64,000 bases of DNA from the NCBI GenBank assembly GCA_013289765.1, contig JABCZI010000001.1:620001-684000 (forward strand), written 5' to 3'. Position numbers and translations under genes: made by a program. Positions within the stretch are counted from its first letter, which is position 1, and the number at the start of each line of letters is the position of its first letter. Source of the stretch: Acidobacteriota bacterium. GTDB taxonomy: Bacteria > Acidobacteriota > Terriglobia > Terriglobales > Acidobacteriaceae. Below the pieces are notes generated by a model. The model had not been told where the DNA came from, searched no databases, and was given only the letters and a program-made list of their open reading frames with translations. Shown in pieces: positions 1 through 9,208 of this stretch.

Positions 1-39
1 AGGCAGCCACCGGCCATTCCTGTACGATTACGCTCTTAT

Positions 40-1107
40 CTACCCTTTGTGTTTCTTTTCGCGCGGGGCGCCTTGGTGTTGGGGCGCCGGAGCCGGTCTG
101 GGCGCGCTTTGCGGCCGTGACTGGTTCTGCGGGCGAGAGTTCTCGGTACGCGGCGCAGCCTGGCTGTGGGATGGAGAAGAAGGTGACGAATGATACGCGT
201 TGGAATGACCGCCACTCGCGGGTGAGCTCGGCCGATTGTTGCTTCCCACGCGGTTGTTATTCGACATGTTGCTCCGGTTGGACGCAGTCGACGTCGAAGC
301 CGGACGATTGGATGCGGAACCCGAAACCCGCGCTTCCCTAGGAGAGATGGCGGGCGCGTGGTAAGGCGCTCCGGCAGCTTTGGCGGCGACCACATTGTGT
401 CCGCTGAATTCGCCAGGACGCGCGGTCGCGGCGACGGCGGGTGCGCCGTGATTCGCTGACGCGAACATAGCGCGGTTTTGGCTGGCGGCATGTTCGTGCT
501 GGACCTGCGTCGAAAGCGCGGCCTGGTGTGGTTCGCGAGCCGCAGCTTCCTCGGCCGCAGTGGCGTGGGCAGCGACTCCACCCTGGCCGCCGTTGAAGGC
601 GACGTGGGACTCGTTGTTCACGATCACGGTACGGTTGACGTAAACATTAGTGACGTGGACCGTATCGACATGCATCACGGCGGTGTTGTAGAAGAACCCG
701 CCGTGGCGCCATTCTCCTCCGAAGAAGCCGACGCCGCCATAACCGAAGCCATAGTTAATGCCACCGTAAAAACCGACGTGCGGACCCCAATAACCACCAT
801 GCCAGGCGTAAAAGCCGCCGCCCCATCCCCAGTAGCCAGGAGTCCATAGCATGCCGATGGGCGCCACCACCCAGGTGCCGGGCACCCAGTAGTAGCCTCC
901 ATCATCGTTCCATGCCCAGTAGCCGGGCGTCCACAAGTAGCCGGGGCCGGGACAGATGGGCTGCGCGTAAACCGGCAGCGCCGGCGGACCAATGCGAACC
1001 GAGATGCCCACCCCGATCTGAGCAGAAGAAGGAGTAGAAAGAACCGCTGGAATAACCAGCAGTAAAAGTCCGAAGGCTAAGAAACGAACTGCACGGTCAA
1101 GTCTCAT
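40..1107 (-). CDS. secreted YxWxPGxW-repeat protein
   Basis: Secreted 355-aa protein of unknown function. An N-terminal signal peptide (about residues 1-29, ending SSAQ) is followed by a Gly/Tyr/Trp-rich region (about 50-140) with repeated LWTPGYW and YYWVPGTW units. The C-terminal half is low-complexity, rich in Ser, Asn, Pro and Ala, and ends in a basic tail. Such proteins are common in Acidobacteriota and are generally presumed to be envelope or surface proteins. The ATG is preceded by GAGGAAAAG at good spacing, which fixes the start. Nothing enzymatic is visible. Confidence 0.8.
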   Translation of the reverse strand: MRLDRAVRFLAFGLLLLVIPAVLSTPSSAQIGVGISVRIGPPALPVYAQPICPGPGYLWTPGYWAWNDDGGYYWVPGTWVVAPIGMLWTPGYWGWGGGFYAWHGGYWGPHVGFYGGINYGFGYGGVGFFGGEWRHGGFFYNTAVMHVDTVHVTNVYVNRTVIVNNESHVAFNGGQGGVAAHATAAEEAAAREPHQAALSTQVQHEHAASQNRAMFASANHGAPAVAATARPGEFSGHNVVAAKAAGAPYHAPAISPREARVSGSASNRPASTSTASNRSNMSNNNRVGSNNRPSSPASGGHSNAYHSSPSSPSHSQAAPRTENSRPQNQSRPQSAPRPAPAPQHQGAPREKKHKG

Positions 1108-1358
1108 GGTCTTTTCCTCGATGCCCGGTGCGCTTGCGCGAAAGTTCGCAGCGGCAGCGCGGACAAATTCATCGCTAAAATTGATCCTGGATCGGATGCC
1201 GATTCACAACATTTTGCCTTGAAACCAGGAACTTCGGCGATGCATGTTCCTTCTCTGTAAACACCAGAGGTCGTCGTATGTTGCTGCGCGTAGGCAACTC
1301 TTTTGGAATGTTTGGAATGGAGCCTCAGCAACTCACCTTATCGGAGAAGTGAGTTTCG

Positions 1359-1793
1359 TTAGTTGGTCCGCTTGGGACGAGCGATGCGCTCATCAATAGG
1401 CTTGCGGCCAGCGAAGCCTTCTTCCGTGCTGTGCCAGTGCGTGATTGAGGACTCACCCATTTTCCAGCACAGCAGCACGACGCGGCCTTCGACAACGCAG
1501 GGAAAATCGAGCAAGCCGGTGTCGATATCCTTGACCTGCACGCCGATGGAATCGATTTCCGCGAGAGCATCTTTGGCTCGCTGTTCGGCCTTGCCACGCT
1601 CCGCCTTGCGTCGAGCTGTCGCCACAACGTCGATATGCGTGCCCCCGTTGAGAAAGATGCGATGGGTCAGAGCCTGCATCTCGGCTTCAACTTCTTCCAT
1701 AATCTTTTTGTTGCTGATTGCACTGCGCAGCAGGGACTCGAGCACAGGCAGCAGAGAATGGGCTTCGTCAAGAGTGAAGGTTCGGTCAGACAT
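1359..1793 (-). CDS. DUF2203 family protein
   Basis: A 144-aa cytoplasmic protein with the DUF2203 pattern: the N-terminal FTLDEAHSLLPVLESLL, a charged helical middle and a C-terminal part reading LLDFPCV then CWKMGE and ITHWHSTEEGFAGR. Family members are small soluble proteins without an assigned function; the Cys, His and Glu residues near the end hint at a metal site, which is inference. No signal peptide. It stands alone between two secreted-protein genes. Confidence 0.8.
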   Translation of the reverse strand: MSDRTFTLDEAHSLLPVLESLLRSAISNKKIMEEVEAEMQALTHRIFLNGGTHIDVVATARRKAERGKAEQRAKDALAEIDSIGVQVKDIDTGLLDFPCVVEGRVVLLCWKMGESSITHWHSTEEGFAGRKPIDERIARPKRTN

Positions 1794-1843
1794 TTGGATA
1801 GTCCTATTCTAGCGCATCGAGCGTGCGGATCGTTAACTGTTAA

Positions 1844-2665
1844 TCACCGCGCTCTGCCGTGTGACGGATCAGCCGAGTTGGCCGTATTCACGTCCACATG
1901 AAGCTTTTGCGCAGCAGGAATTCCCGGCGGAAAACAGTCACCGTCGCGGCTGTAACCCGAACAGCGGGCTGCGACATCTTTGCGCTGCGGAGACTGCGCG
2001 AACTGCCAGACTTCAGCGAAACCGACACCGCTTTGCGTGGAGGTTGGCGGGTGAACTGGAAAAGTGCAGCCGGGTGCGGGCGGACAGGCATCATTAATCG
2101 CCCAGTAAACGATGTGGCGTCCGGCGGCGCTTTGGTGAATATCTTCTGCCGTAACCACGTTGCCGTCATCTTTTGCGGGGATGCCCGAGCAGTAAATTCC
2201 GACGCGGAATCCATCGGCAGTAACGGCGTCAACCCAAGCATAGATGTAGGCTTTCTGCTCGGGGAGCATGCGCCCGCCTTGCTCCTGGTCGAGGAAAATG
2301 ATGGTGTGAGCGGGAAAGCCTTCGCCGCGCGCGGCAGCGACGGCGGCTTGCGCGTCCGAGGCACCCATTTTTTTTGCGTGGGCGACTGACTTGAGTTCGG
2401 CATCGACGCGACCGTTAAAGAGAACGAGGAATCCGAAGCCGGCAGAGTCGACGGCGGCGCGATGGCCGGCCCATGTGTTCGTCCTTTCGGCAGGAGGATT
2501 GTTGAGCCAGTAGCCTGCGTAAGAGAAAGTCCGGTGCAAGGCTTGCAGGTTGGCGTCGCCAGGGTAGTCGTTGCGGTCGAAGCCGAGGTAGGAAGGGGTT
2601 TGAGCCAGCAACAATCCAGGTGTAAGACTAAGCGCCAGGATTGCCATGAGACGCGGAAGGTTCAC
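1844..2665 (-). CDS. secreted Rv2525c-like glycoside-hydrolase-like protein (DUF1906)
   Basis: A 273-aa exported protein. The signal peptide runs to about residue 22 (LLLAQ). The rest resembles the DUF1906/Rv2525c-like TIM-barrel family: YLGFDRNDYPGD at the start, then FGFLVLFNGR, IIFLDQEQGG with acidic residues on the strand end, GFRVGIYCSG and a final WQFAQSP segment. The family resembles lysozyme-like GH25 barrels and is usually linked to cell-wall or surface polysaccharides; the substrate is unknown. The chosen start is GTG because it gives a normal signal peptide. The Shine-Dalgarno is weak. Confidence 0.7.
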   Translation of the reverse strand: MNLPRLMAILALSLTPGLLLAQTPSYLGFDRNDYPGDANLQALHRTFSYAGYWLNNPPAERTNTWAGHRAAVDSAGFGFLVLFNGRVDAELKSVAHAKKMGASDAQAAVAAARGEGFPAHTIIFLDQEQGGRMLPEQKAYIYAWVDAVTADGFRVGIYCSGIPAKDDGNVVTAEDIHQSAAGRHIVYWAINDACPPAPGCTFPVHPPTSTQSGVGFAEVWQFAQSPQRKDVAARCSGYSRDGDCFPPGIPAAQKLHVDVNTANSADPSHGRAR

Positions 2666-2816
2666 ATTCTTGATCTTAAACGAAGAGGCCCTCAGTTACC
2701 GAAGCCACGTGTATCCAAGTTTTCGATCGGTACCAGTAGAGTTCCCATCCGGATCTTGTCCCGGTAATACCTCCAGAAAAGACGTGTTAAGCGACGTCTC
2801 TTGCGAAGTCCGGTGC

Positions 2817-3893
2817 TCATCCCCCGATATGCACCATCGTTCTCGATGCCGGCACGAAATCCGGTTCGCCGATGTGGTGGCGTTCTTCTTTTTTCTGCAC
2901 GACGCCGCGGATGAAACCTTCCAGTTCTTCGTCGCTGGCGCCGCGGCGCATTTGGGCGTGGAGATCGTGGTCCCACACCGAAAACAAGCAGGTACGGATC
3001 TTGCCGTCGCTGGTGATGCGGATGCGGCTGCAGTGTCCGCAGAAAGGATGCGAGACGGGCGCGATGATGCCGATTTCGCCGACGCCGTCGTCGAAGCGGT
3101 AGCGGCGAGCGGTTTCCGAGCGCTCGTGCGGAATTTCAACCAGCGGCCGGTACTCGGCCATGCGCGCCAGAATTTCGTCGAGCGGAACCACCGTTGTCGG
3201 CGACCAGGTTCGGTCCTCTTCGAGCGGCATGAATTCGATGAAGCGCACGGTGACGCCTTCTTCGCGCGCGAAATTTCCGAAGGGAATAATTTGATCTTCG
3301 TTGAAACCACGCATCAGCACGCAGTTCACTTTCAGCGGCCACAAGCTGGCGCGGCGGGCAGCGCGAATGCCGGCAAGCACGTGATCGTATCCGTTGGGCA
3401 CGCGGGTGATGCGGGCGAAACGGTCGGGATCGACAGCGTCCATGGAAACGGTAACGCGAGAGAGGCCGGCATCTTTGAGCGGCTGCGCGAGATCGGCCAG
3501 CAGATGGCCGTTGGTGGTAAGCGCAATGTCGAGCGGTTCTTCGCTGTCACACTCTGCCTTTGAGGAGCGGTTCGGGAAGGGCACGGCTTCAGCTGTGCCG
3601 TTAAGCTTGGAGGGAGCTGCGAGCTTCAGGATCTGAGGCCGTAGCGTCGCCAATTCGCGAACGAAATCAACAACGCCCTTGCGCAACAACGGCTCGCCGC
3701 CGGTGAGACGAATCTTCGTGACTCCCATCCCCACCAGCACCCGCGCCATCCGCAAATAGTCATCGAACGGCAGGTCGCCGTAGAGCGCGCCTTCGTTACC
3801 GGTGCGGCAGTAGACACACTTGTAGTTGCAGCGATCGGTGATGGAGATCCGCAGGTCGGTGATGGCTCGTCCGAATTTGTCGTGAAGAGGCAC
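2817..3893 (-). CDS. moaA: GTP 3',8-cyclase MoaA with an in-frame insertion
   Basis: Radical SAM enzyme of molybdenum cofactor synthesis; it converts GTP to 3',8-cyclo-GTP. The N-terminal CNYKCVYC carries the SAM cluster and LTGGEPLL follows. The C-terminal cluster ligands are in PFCGHCSRIR and the later CLFS. At 358 aa it is longer than usual because about 29 residues are inserted between QILKL and LDIALTTNG. The insert is encoded by a palindromic repeat (3580-3599). The start is GTG with little Shine-Dalgarno. Moco made here would serve the formate dehydrogenase at 40.9-43.8 kb. No other moa genes are nearby. Confidence 0.9.
   Translation of the reverse strand: MPLHDKFGRAITDLRISITDRCNYKCVYCRTGNEGALYGDLPFDDYLRMARVLVGMGVTKIRLTGGEPLLRKGVVDFVRELATLRPQILKLAAPSKLNGTAEAVPFPNRSSKAECDSEEPLDIALTTNGHLLADLAQPLKDAGLSRVTVSMDAVDPDRFARITRVPNGYDHVLAGIRAARRASLWPLKVNCVLMRGFNEDQIIPFGNFAREEGVTVRFIEFMPLEEDRTWSPTTVVPLDEILARMAEYRPLVEIPHERSETARRYRFDDGVGEIGIIAPVSHPFCGHCSRIRITSDGKIRTCLFSVWDHDLHAQMRRGASDEELEGFIRGVVQKKEERHHIGEPDFVPASRTMVHIGG
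3580..3599. repeat. REP-like hairpin inside moaA
   Basis: A 9-bp stem with a 2-base loop (GGCACGGCT, TC, AGCTGTGCC; one mismatch) lies inside the moaA reading frame. The surrounding bases, about 3545-3630, encode residues absent from normal MoaA. From memory, GGGCACGGCTTCAGC-type palindromes are dispersed in intergenic DNA of acidobacterial genomes; this copy is intragenic. Confidence 0.6.
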
Positions 3894-3973
3894 GTCGTTA
3901 GTCGTCAGTCGTTGGTCCCTGGCGCGTATGTCGCTGGCTTGGCCAACGACTAACGCCCAAATCGACTAACGAC
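3894..3973. repeat. nested inverted repeat upstream of moaA
   Basis: GTCGTTAGTCG at 3894-3904 pairs perfectly with CGACTAACGAC at 3963-3973. Inside it, AGTCGTTGG (3907-3915) pairs with CCAACGACT (3943-3951). The result is a long imperfect cruciform immediately 5' of the moaA start codon. It could fold in the moaA leader RNA or be a dispersed repeat. Confidence 0.6.
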
Positions 3974-4203
3974 TTTTCTGGAAGAGAGACGCAGGCGGAA
4001 ACATCCCGGCAGGCGCTTCCTTTCCAAAACGTTCCTTACGGAACGCGGGAGGCGCGGACATTTCTGCTCGCACCCTCGGGACAGAATCCTCCGGCGAACT
4101 CGCAGAGTATCTTGTCCCTCGCCGCCGCAGCCTGGGTATTCCCGAAGGCGGGGGCGGTCGGAAACTCACTCACATTATAGAGCTTGCGGCGCAAGAAAAG
4201 GTT
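3974..4203. other. intergenic, no gene seen
   Basis: Together with the inverted repeat this makes a gap of about 310 bp between the SGNH hydrolase stop and moaA. The open frames here are proline/arginine-rich and look like non-coding GC-rich sequence. I see no RNA gene. Confidence 0.5.
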
Positions 4204-4983
<780 letters not shown>

Positions 4984-5033
4984 GTTTTGTTCAATCCCTC
5001 AAGATCGAGATCTGACTTCTCGCCCGCTGAAAC

Positions 5034-6749
5034 TCACATGCCGTCGTAGTTCGGACCGCCGCCGCCTTCTGGTGGGACCCAGGTGATGATCTGATAAGGG
5101 TCAGCGATGTCGCATGTTTTGCAGTGAACGCAGTTTGATGGGTTCAGGCTGATGCGCTTGCCGCTGGGTTGAGTAGCATCGTCGACCATTTCGTAAACGT
5201 TAGCGGGACAGAAATTCTGGCACGGGCTGCCGTATTCCTTCACGCAGCGCTCGTTGCAAATATTGGTGTCGTGAATAATAAGGTGCGAGGGCTGGTCTTC
5301 TTCGTGCTTGGTCCCGGAATGATAGAGATCGGTAAGCTTGTCGAAGATCAGCTTGCCGTCGCCTTTGGCGGGGCCGAGTAAGTGCGCCTCATCGCCGCCG
5401 TCGGCGGGCAGTTCGGAGAGTTTGCGCATATGCTCGTGGCCGGCGTGCGCAGGATAACGGTTGCGTAGTCCGCGGCCACCGGTGATCATCTGCAATCCAG
5501 TGTGGAACATTCCCGCGTAAAACCCCTGCTCGAATCCCTGATGCATGTTGCGGACCTTCCAGAGTTCGTCTTTGATCCAGCTGGATTCGACTTTTTTCTG
5601 ATACGCCGCGAGAATAGCGGCTGACGAATTATCCTTCTTCAGAGCTTCGAACGCGGTCTCAGCGGCCAGCATGCCACTTTTGATCGCGAGATGAATGCCT
5701 TTAAGCCGCGCGGAATTTAAGAATCCGGCGGAGTCGCCGAGGATCATCCATCCGTTACCCGCCACCGGGGGAATAGCCCACCAGCCTCCGTAAGGCATCG
5801 ACTTCGCGCCATAGCGGATCGTCTTTCCGCCTTCGAGCAGCTTCGATACTAGAGGATGTTTTTTGAACTCCTGCAGCACGCGCTGCGGATCGAGGCGTGG
5901 ATCAGGGTAGTCGAGCCCGGTGACGAAACCGAGCGATACGATGTTGTCTTTGCCGCCGTAAATCCAGGCCCCGCCATATTCTTTCGCGGTTAGGGGCCAG
6001 CCGAGCGTATAGATAACTTCGCCAGGCGCGATGCGGCCGCCGGGAACTTCCCAGAGTTCCTTGATGCCGACGCCGTAGGTCTGCGGGTTCGCGTCTTTGG
6101 TGAGATCGAATTTCGATACGAGTTGTTTCGTTAATGATCCCCGCGGCCCTTCGGCGAGGATCACAACTTTGGCATTCAGATCATAGCCTGGCTCGAAGTT
6201 GGACTTTGGGCGGCCCTCTTTGTCCACGCCCTTGTCATCGGTGCGGACTCCAGTCACACGGTCGCCGTCATACAGCAGTTCGGCTCCGGCGAACCCGGTG
6301 AAGATGGTGATGCCAGTCTCTTCCACCTTACTGCCCATCCACTTCACGAAACGGTTAAGCGAGATCACATAGTTGCCATGATCGCGCAGTGGAGGCGGTG
6401 TAATGGGAAGTTTGAACTTACTTTTCTGGGTAAGGAAGTAGACCGCTTCTTTTGTGACTTGGGCATCAAGCGGCGCTTCTTTTTCAAATCCCGGGAGCAG
6501 TTCGCGCATGGAGCGAGGATCGAGGAGAGCGCCGGAGAGGCAGTGCTGGCCGATCTCGCGAGCTTTTTCGAGTACGTAGATGTTTTCTTTGCTGAGTTGC
6601 GAGTCTGGATTTTGCGCGTTGTGCGCCTCGATGAGCTGCGATAAACGCAGCGCGCAAGCCATGCCTGCGGGTCCTCCACCTACGATGACTACATCGGCAG
6701 GCATCTGCGGGCGCTCGACGCCTTCGATAGGTTTGCGAAAAACCAGCAT
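5034..6749 (-). CDS. electron-transfer flavoprotein:ubiquinone oxidoreductase
   Basis: ETF-QO, a membrane-associated FAD and 4Fe-4S protein that takes electrons from ETF and reduces the quinone pool. The N-terminal dinucleotide fold has VVIVGGGPAGMACAL (about 21-35). The C-terminus carries the cluster motif CVHCKTCDIADP and ends GGGGPNYDGM, typical of the family; 571 aa is normal. It starts 3 nt after the etfA stop, with GGGAAG inside etfA as Shine-Dalgarno. The order etfB-etfA-ETF-QO makes a complete branch for electrons from acyl-CoA or amino-acid dehydrogenation. Confidence 0.95.
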   Translation of the reverse strand: MLVFRKPIEGVERPQMPADVVIVGGGPAGMACALRLSQLIEAHNAQNPDSQLSKENIYVLEKAREIGQHCLSGALLDPRSMRELLPGFEKEAPLDAQVTKEAVYFLTQKSKFKLPITPPPLRDHGNYVISLNRFVKWMGSKVEETGITIFTGFAGAELLYDGDRVTGVRTDDKGVDKEGRPKSNFEPGYDLNAKVVILAEGPRGSLTKQLVSKFDLTKDANPQTYGVGIKELWEVPGGRIAPGEVIYTLGWPLTAKEYGGAWIYGGKDNIVSLGFVTGLDYPDPRLDPQRVLQEFKKHPLVSKLLEGGKTIRYGAKSMPYGGWWAIPPVAGNGWMILGDSAGFLNSARLKGIHLAIKSGMLAAETAFEALKKDNSSAAILAAYQKKVESSWIKDELWKVRNMHQGFEQGFYAGMFHTGLQMITGGRGLRNRYPAHAGHEHMRKLSELPADGGDEAHLLGPAKGDGKLIFDKLTDLYHSGTKHEEDQPSHLIIHDTNICNERCVKEYGSPCQNFCPANVYEMVDDATQPSGKRISLNPSNCVHCKTCDIADPYQIITWVPPEGGGGPNYDGM

Positions 6750-6752
6750 CAG

Positions 6753-7748
6753 CTAACTTCCCGCTTTCGCCTTCTTCACTTCCTCAGTGAGCGGTGGCAC
6801 GATGTCGAACAAATTCCCCACGATGGCGTAGTCGGCGATCTCGAAAATCGGCGCCTCGGAATCTTTGTTCACCGCGATGATGGTGCGAGCGCCCTTCATT
6901 CCAACAATGTGTTGAATGGCTCCGCTGATTCCAAGAGCGAGATAGAGTTTGGGCGCGACCGTTTGTCCAGAGGAGCCGATCTGGCGATCCATCGGCAGCC
7001 ACCCGTTGTCGCAAATGGGACGCGAGGCTGCGAGTTCGCCGCCAAGAGCTTCTGCCAGTTGCTTGGCCATCTCGATGTTTTTCTGCTCTTTGATGCCGCG
7101 GCCCACCGAGACAATGATTTCAGCCTGGGTTAAGTCGACGGCCTGCTTCGCTTCTTTAAACACATCCTGCGGCTTGTTGCGGATTACGCCGTCTGTGATT
7201 TCAACTTTCACAGTTTCGATTGGCGCCGCGCTGGCTCCGGCTTCTGCCTGATCGCCACGAAACGCTCCGTTTTGAAAAGTCGCAAACCACGGAGCCTCCG
7301 AAGCGAAGCTTACGTCGGCGGCGAGTTTGCCTTGAAACATCTGGCGAGTGAAGAGCAGGTTGCCGTTCTCGTGCTTGAAACCGATGCAGTCGCTAATGAC
7401 CGTGCGCCCCATGGCAGTGGCAAGTTTTGGGACGAAGTCGCGCACCTGGTAGGTATGCGGCATCAGCACCAGCTTGGGCTGTTTCGCCGCGATGAGCTGT
7501 TTTAGCGCGGCGGCGAAGGCATCAGGCGTGTAAGGCTCGAGTTTCGGCGATTCGACTGCGTAGACCTTCGTGACTTTTTTGGCCGCAACTTCAGCCGCAA
7601 GAGCGGACCCGTTCTCTCCAACGATAGCGGCATCGAGAGTCCAGCCGGTCGCGGCGGCAATGGCTTGACCCGCAGCTATGGTCTCCCATGAGACACGGTT
7701 GAGTTTGCCTTCGCGTTGTTCGACGACTACCAAGATGGCATCGGGCAT
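6753..7748 (-). CDS. etfA: electron transfer flavoprotein alpha subunit
   Basis: Large subunit of ETF, carrying the FAD. It begins MPDAILVVVEQREGK and has the FAD-binding C-terminal half: IVSVGRGIKEQ, then DNGWLPMDRQIGSSGQTV, LYLALGISGAIQH and INKDSEAPIF, all diagnostic. I place the start at 7748 (331 aa). The longer frame from 7793 would be read through the palindromic repeat and adds residues unlike any EtfA. It lies 75 nt downstream of etfB and 3 nt upstream of ETF-QO. Confidence 0.95.
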   Translation of the reverse strand: MPDAILVVVEQREGKLNRVSWETIAAGQAIAAATGWTLDAAIVGENGSALAAEVAAKKVTKVYAVESPKLEPYTPDAFAAALKQLIAAKQPKLVLMPHTYQVRDFVPKLATAMGRTVISDCIGFKHENGNLLFTRQMFQGKLAADVSFASEAPWFATFQNGAFRGDQAEAGASAAPIETVKVEITDGVIRNKPQDVFKEAKQAVDLTQAEIIVSVGRGIKEQKNIEMAKQLAEALGGELAASRPICDNGWLPMDRQIGSSGQTVAPKLYLALGISGAIQHIVGMKGARTIIAVNKDSEAPIFEIADYAIVGNLFDIVPPLTEEVKKAKAGS

Positions 7749-7772
7749 AAGGGCAGCTTCTGTATCCTCGCT

Positions 7773-7814
7773 GTGCGGGCGAGACGCCCGCACGACAGCC
7801 GGCGGGACGCCGGC
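7773..7814. repeat. double-hairpin palindrome between etfB and etfA
   Basis: Two adjacent perfect stems: GTGCGGGCG (7773-7781) with CGCCCGCAC (7785-7793), and GCCGGCG (7798-7804) with CGCCGGC (7808-7814), each with a 3-base loop. They lie between the etfB stop and the etfA start. The form matches a family of GC-rich double palindromes that I recall from acidobacterial intergenic regions. In the mRNA it could tune etfA relative to etfB. Confidence 0.7.
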
Positions 7815-7823
7815 GCTACTTTT

Positions 7824-8594
7824 TTACAACACACGCAGTTCGTTGCGAAGTTTATCCACCAGCTTTTTCGCTATTTCGGCTGGCGTGCCGTCGATGTGTA
7901 CGGTCTTCTTGGTTTTCTCCGGCACGTAAAGACGCTCGATTTTCTGCAGATTCTCTCCAATCGCCGATTGCACTTCCGCCAGCGCGATCTTGCGGATGGG
8001 TTTGTTCTTCGCCTGTTTGATGCCAATTAGCGTTGCGTAACGTAACTTGTTGATGCCAGATTGAATGGTCAGCACAGCAGGCAGAGGCATATCGACATAC
8101 TGGAAAAATCCGGCTTCAAGCTCGCGCTTTACGCGGATGCCGGTCTCGTTCTTTTCGATGTGCATGATGATCGTGGCATGTGGCCAGCCCAGCAGTTCCG
8201 CGAGGATCACGCCGGTCTGCGCGTAGCCGTAGTCGTCGGATTGCAATCCAGTGAAAATCAGATCAAATTTCTCGTCTTTAATGGCAGCAGCGAAGGCTTT
8301 GGCGGTGTTGAAAGCGTCCAGGCCGACGAAGGCATTGTCTTCTAGATGGATCGCCCGGTCCGCGCCCTTGGCTAAGGCTTCACGCAATACTTGCTGCGAT
8401 CGGGCCGGGCCAGAAGTGATGACCACAACTTCGCCGGTGTGCTTTTCCCTTTGACGAAGAGCTTCTTCCAGGGCAAACGCGTCCGGCTCGTTCACTTCAT
8501 ACGAGACATCTTCGCGAATCCAGGTGGCGGCGTCGTTGAGCTTAAGCGGTGCGTCTTTCTGCGGCACCTGCTTCATGCAAACCAGGATTTTCAA
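7824..8594 (-). CDS. etfB: electron transfer flavoprotein beta subunit
   Basis: Small subunit of ETF (256 aa from the chosen start), holding the AMP site and docking dehydrogenases. It begins KILVCMKQVPQKD; VNEPDAFALEEALRQ, GLQSDDYGYAQTG and the recognition-loop region TIQSGINKLRYATL are characteristic. The start is a TTG at 8594, preceded by AAGGAGT at 8601-8607 with 7-nt spacing. An in-frame upstream ATG at 8672 would add a non-homologous stretch read from repeat sequence. First gene of the etfB-etfA-ETF-QO operon. Confidence 0.95.
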   Translation of the reverse strand: MKILVCMKQVPQKDAPLKLNDAATWIREDVSYEVNEPDAFALEEALRQREKHTGEVVVITSGPARSQQVLREALAKGADRAIHLEDNAFVGLDAFNTAKAFAAAIKDEKFDLIFTGLQSDDYGYAQTGVILAELLGWPHATIIMHIEKNETGIRVKRELEAGFFQYVDMPLPAVLTIQSGINKLRYATLIGIKQAKNKPIRKIALAEVQSAIGENLQKIERLYVPEKTKKTVHIDGTPAEIAKKLVDKLRNELRVL

Positions 8595-8647
8595 AACGTT
8601 ACTCCTTACGTAAGAGTTCCGCGCGGCAAACTTGTCAGTATAAATGA

Positions 8648-8772
8648 GCAGTTGGCAATTAGCACTTGGCATTTAGCCAAGCCTGGCCTGGATGGGGAGG
8701 GAGGAAAAAGGGAGCGCTATTGCTGATATCTGCGTAAAGAGGGTCGAGCGCTAATTGCTAATTGCCAACTGC
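8648..8772. repeat. 16-bp perfect inverted repeat upstream of etfB
   Basis: GCAGTTGGCAATTAGC at 8648-8663 is the exact reverse complement of 8757-8772. A 93-bp spacer between the arms contains further TTGGCA and CTAATTG partial copies. It fills the gap between the zinc-ribbon gene and etfB and resembles dispersed AATTGCCAATTGC-type repeats known to me from acidobacteria. No gene lies in it. Confidence 0.65.
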
Positions 8773-8786
8773 TGCCGACGCGCCGG

Positions 8787-9086
8787 TCAGTCGGTGAAAA
8801 CCACCGACTGCACGCCGGAGATCTCAAACCGTTTGCGGCAGCGCATATTCTTGCAAGCCATCTGGTCGTCTTTGCGCAGCATATAGGAGCGCGCTTTGGC
8901 AAAGCGGGCACGGTCGCGCTCGTCGGCGCGTCCGCCAAGCTGGCGCTTCTTGGTGCGCACGACCCAGGTGACTTCATACTCGCCGGGCTGCTGGCAATGA
9001 GGACAGTTCAGGGTTGCCGGTTTCCGTTCGGTGCGTTCGTCGAAAAAATCTCGTTCTTCCATGGGCAATTGTTTGTCGCTGGTCAC
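8787..9086 (-). CDS. small zinc-ribbon-like protein
   Basis: A 99-aa hypothetical protein with two cysteine pairs, CPHC near residue 28 and CKNMRC near residue 78, separated by a basic helical segment rich in Arg, Lys and Glu. The arrangement suggests one structural zinc and possible nucleic-acid binding, which is inference. The start may be the GTG at 9086 or the ATG at 9062 (MEERDFF); neither has a clear Shine-Dalgarno. It lies upstream of the etf operon across the inverted repeat. Confidence 0.55.
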   Translation of the reverse strand: MTSDKQLPMEERDFFDERTERKPATLNCPHCQQPGEYEVTWVVRTKKRQLGGRADERDRARFAKARSYMLRKDDQMACKNMRCRKRFEISGVQSVVFTD

Positions 9087-9208
9087 TATCTGGCGGCAGA
9101 AGGCTCGCTTTCGCTGACCTCCATTCCGCCTTCCAACCGCGAATAATGATTATTACAGTTTTGCCCCGGACAAAGCTATGGCAAGATGAAGATCGTCGCG
9201 GGTGAACC

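Noticed and set aside
3966-4169. 67-codon minus-strand frame upstream of the SGNH gene
   Set aside because: Pro/Arg-rich translation of GC-rich spacer without start signals.
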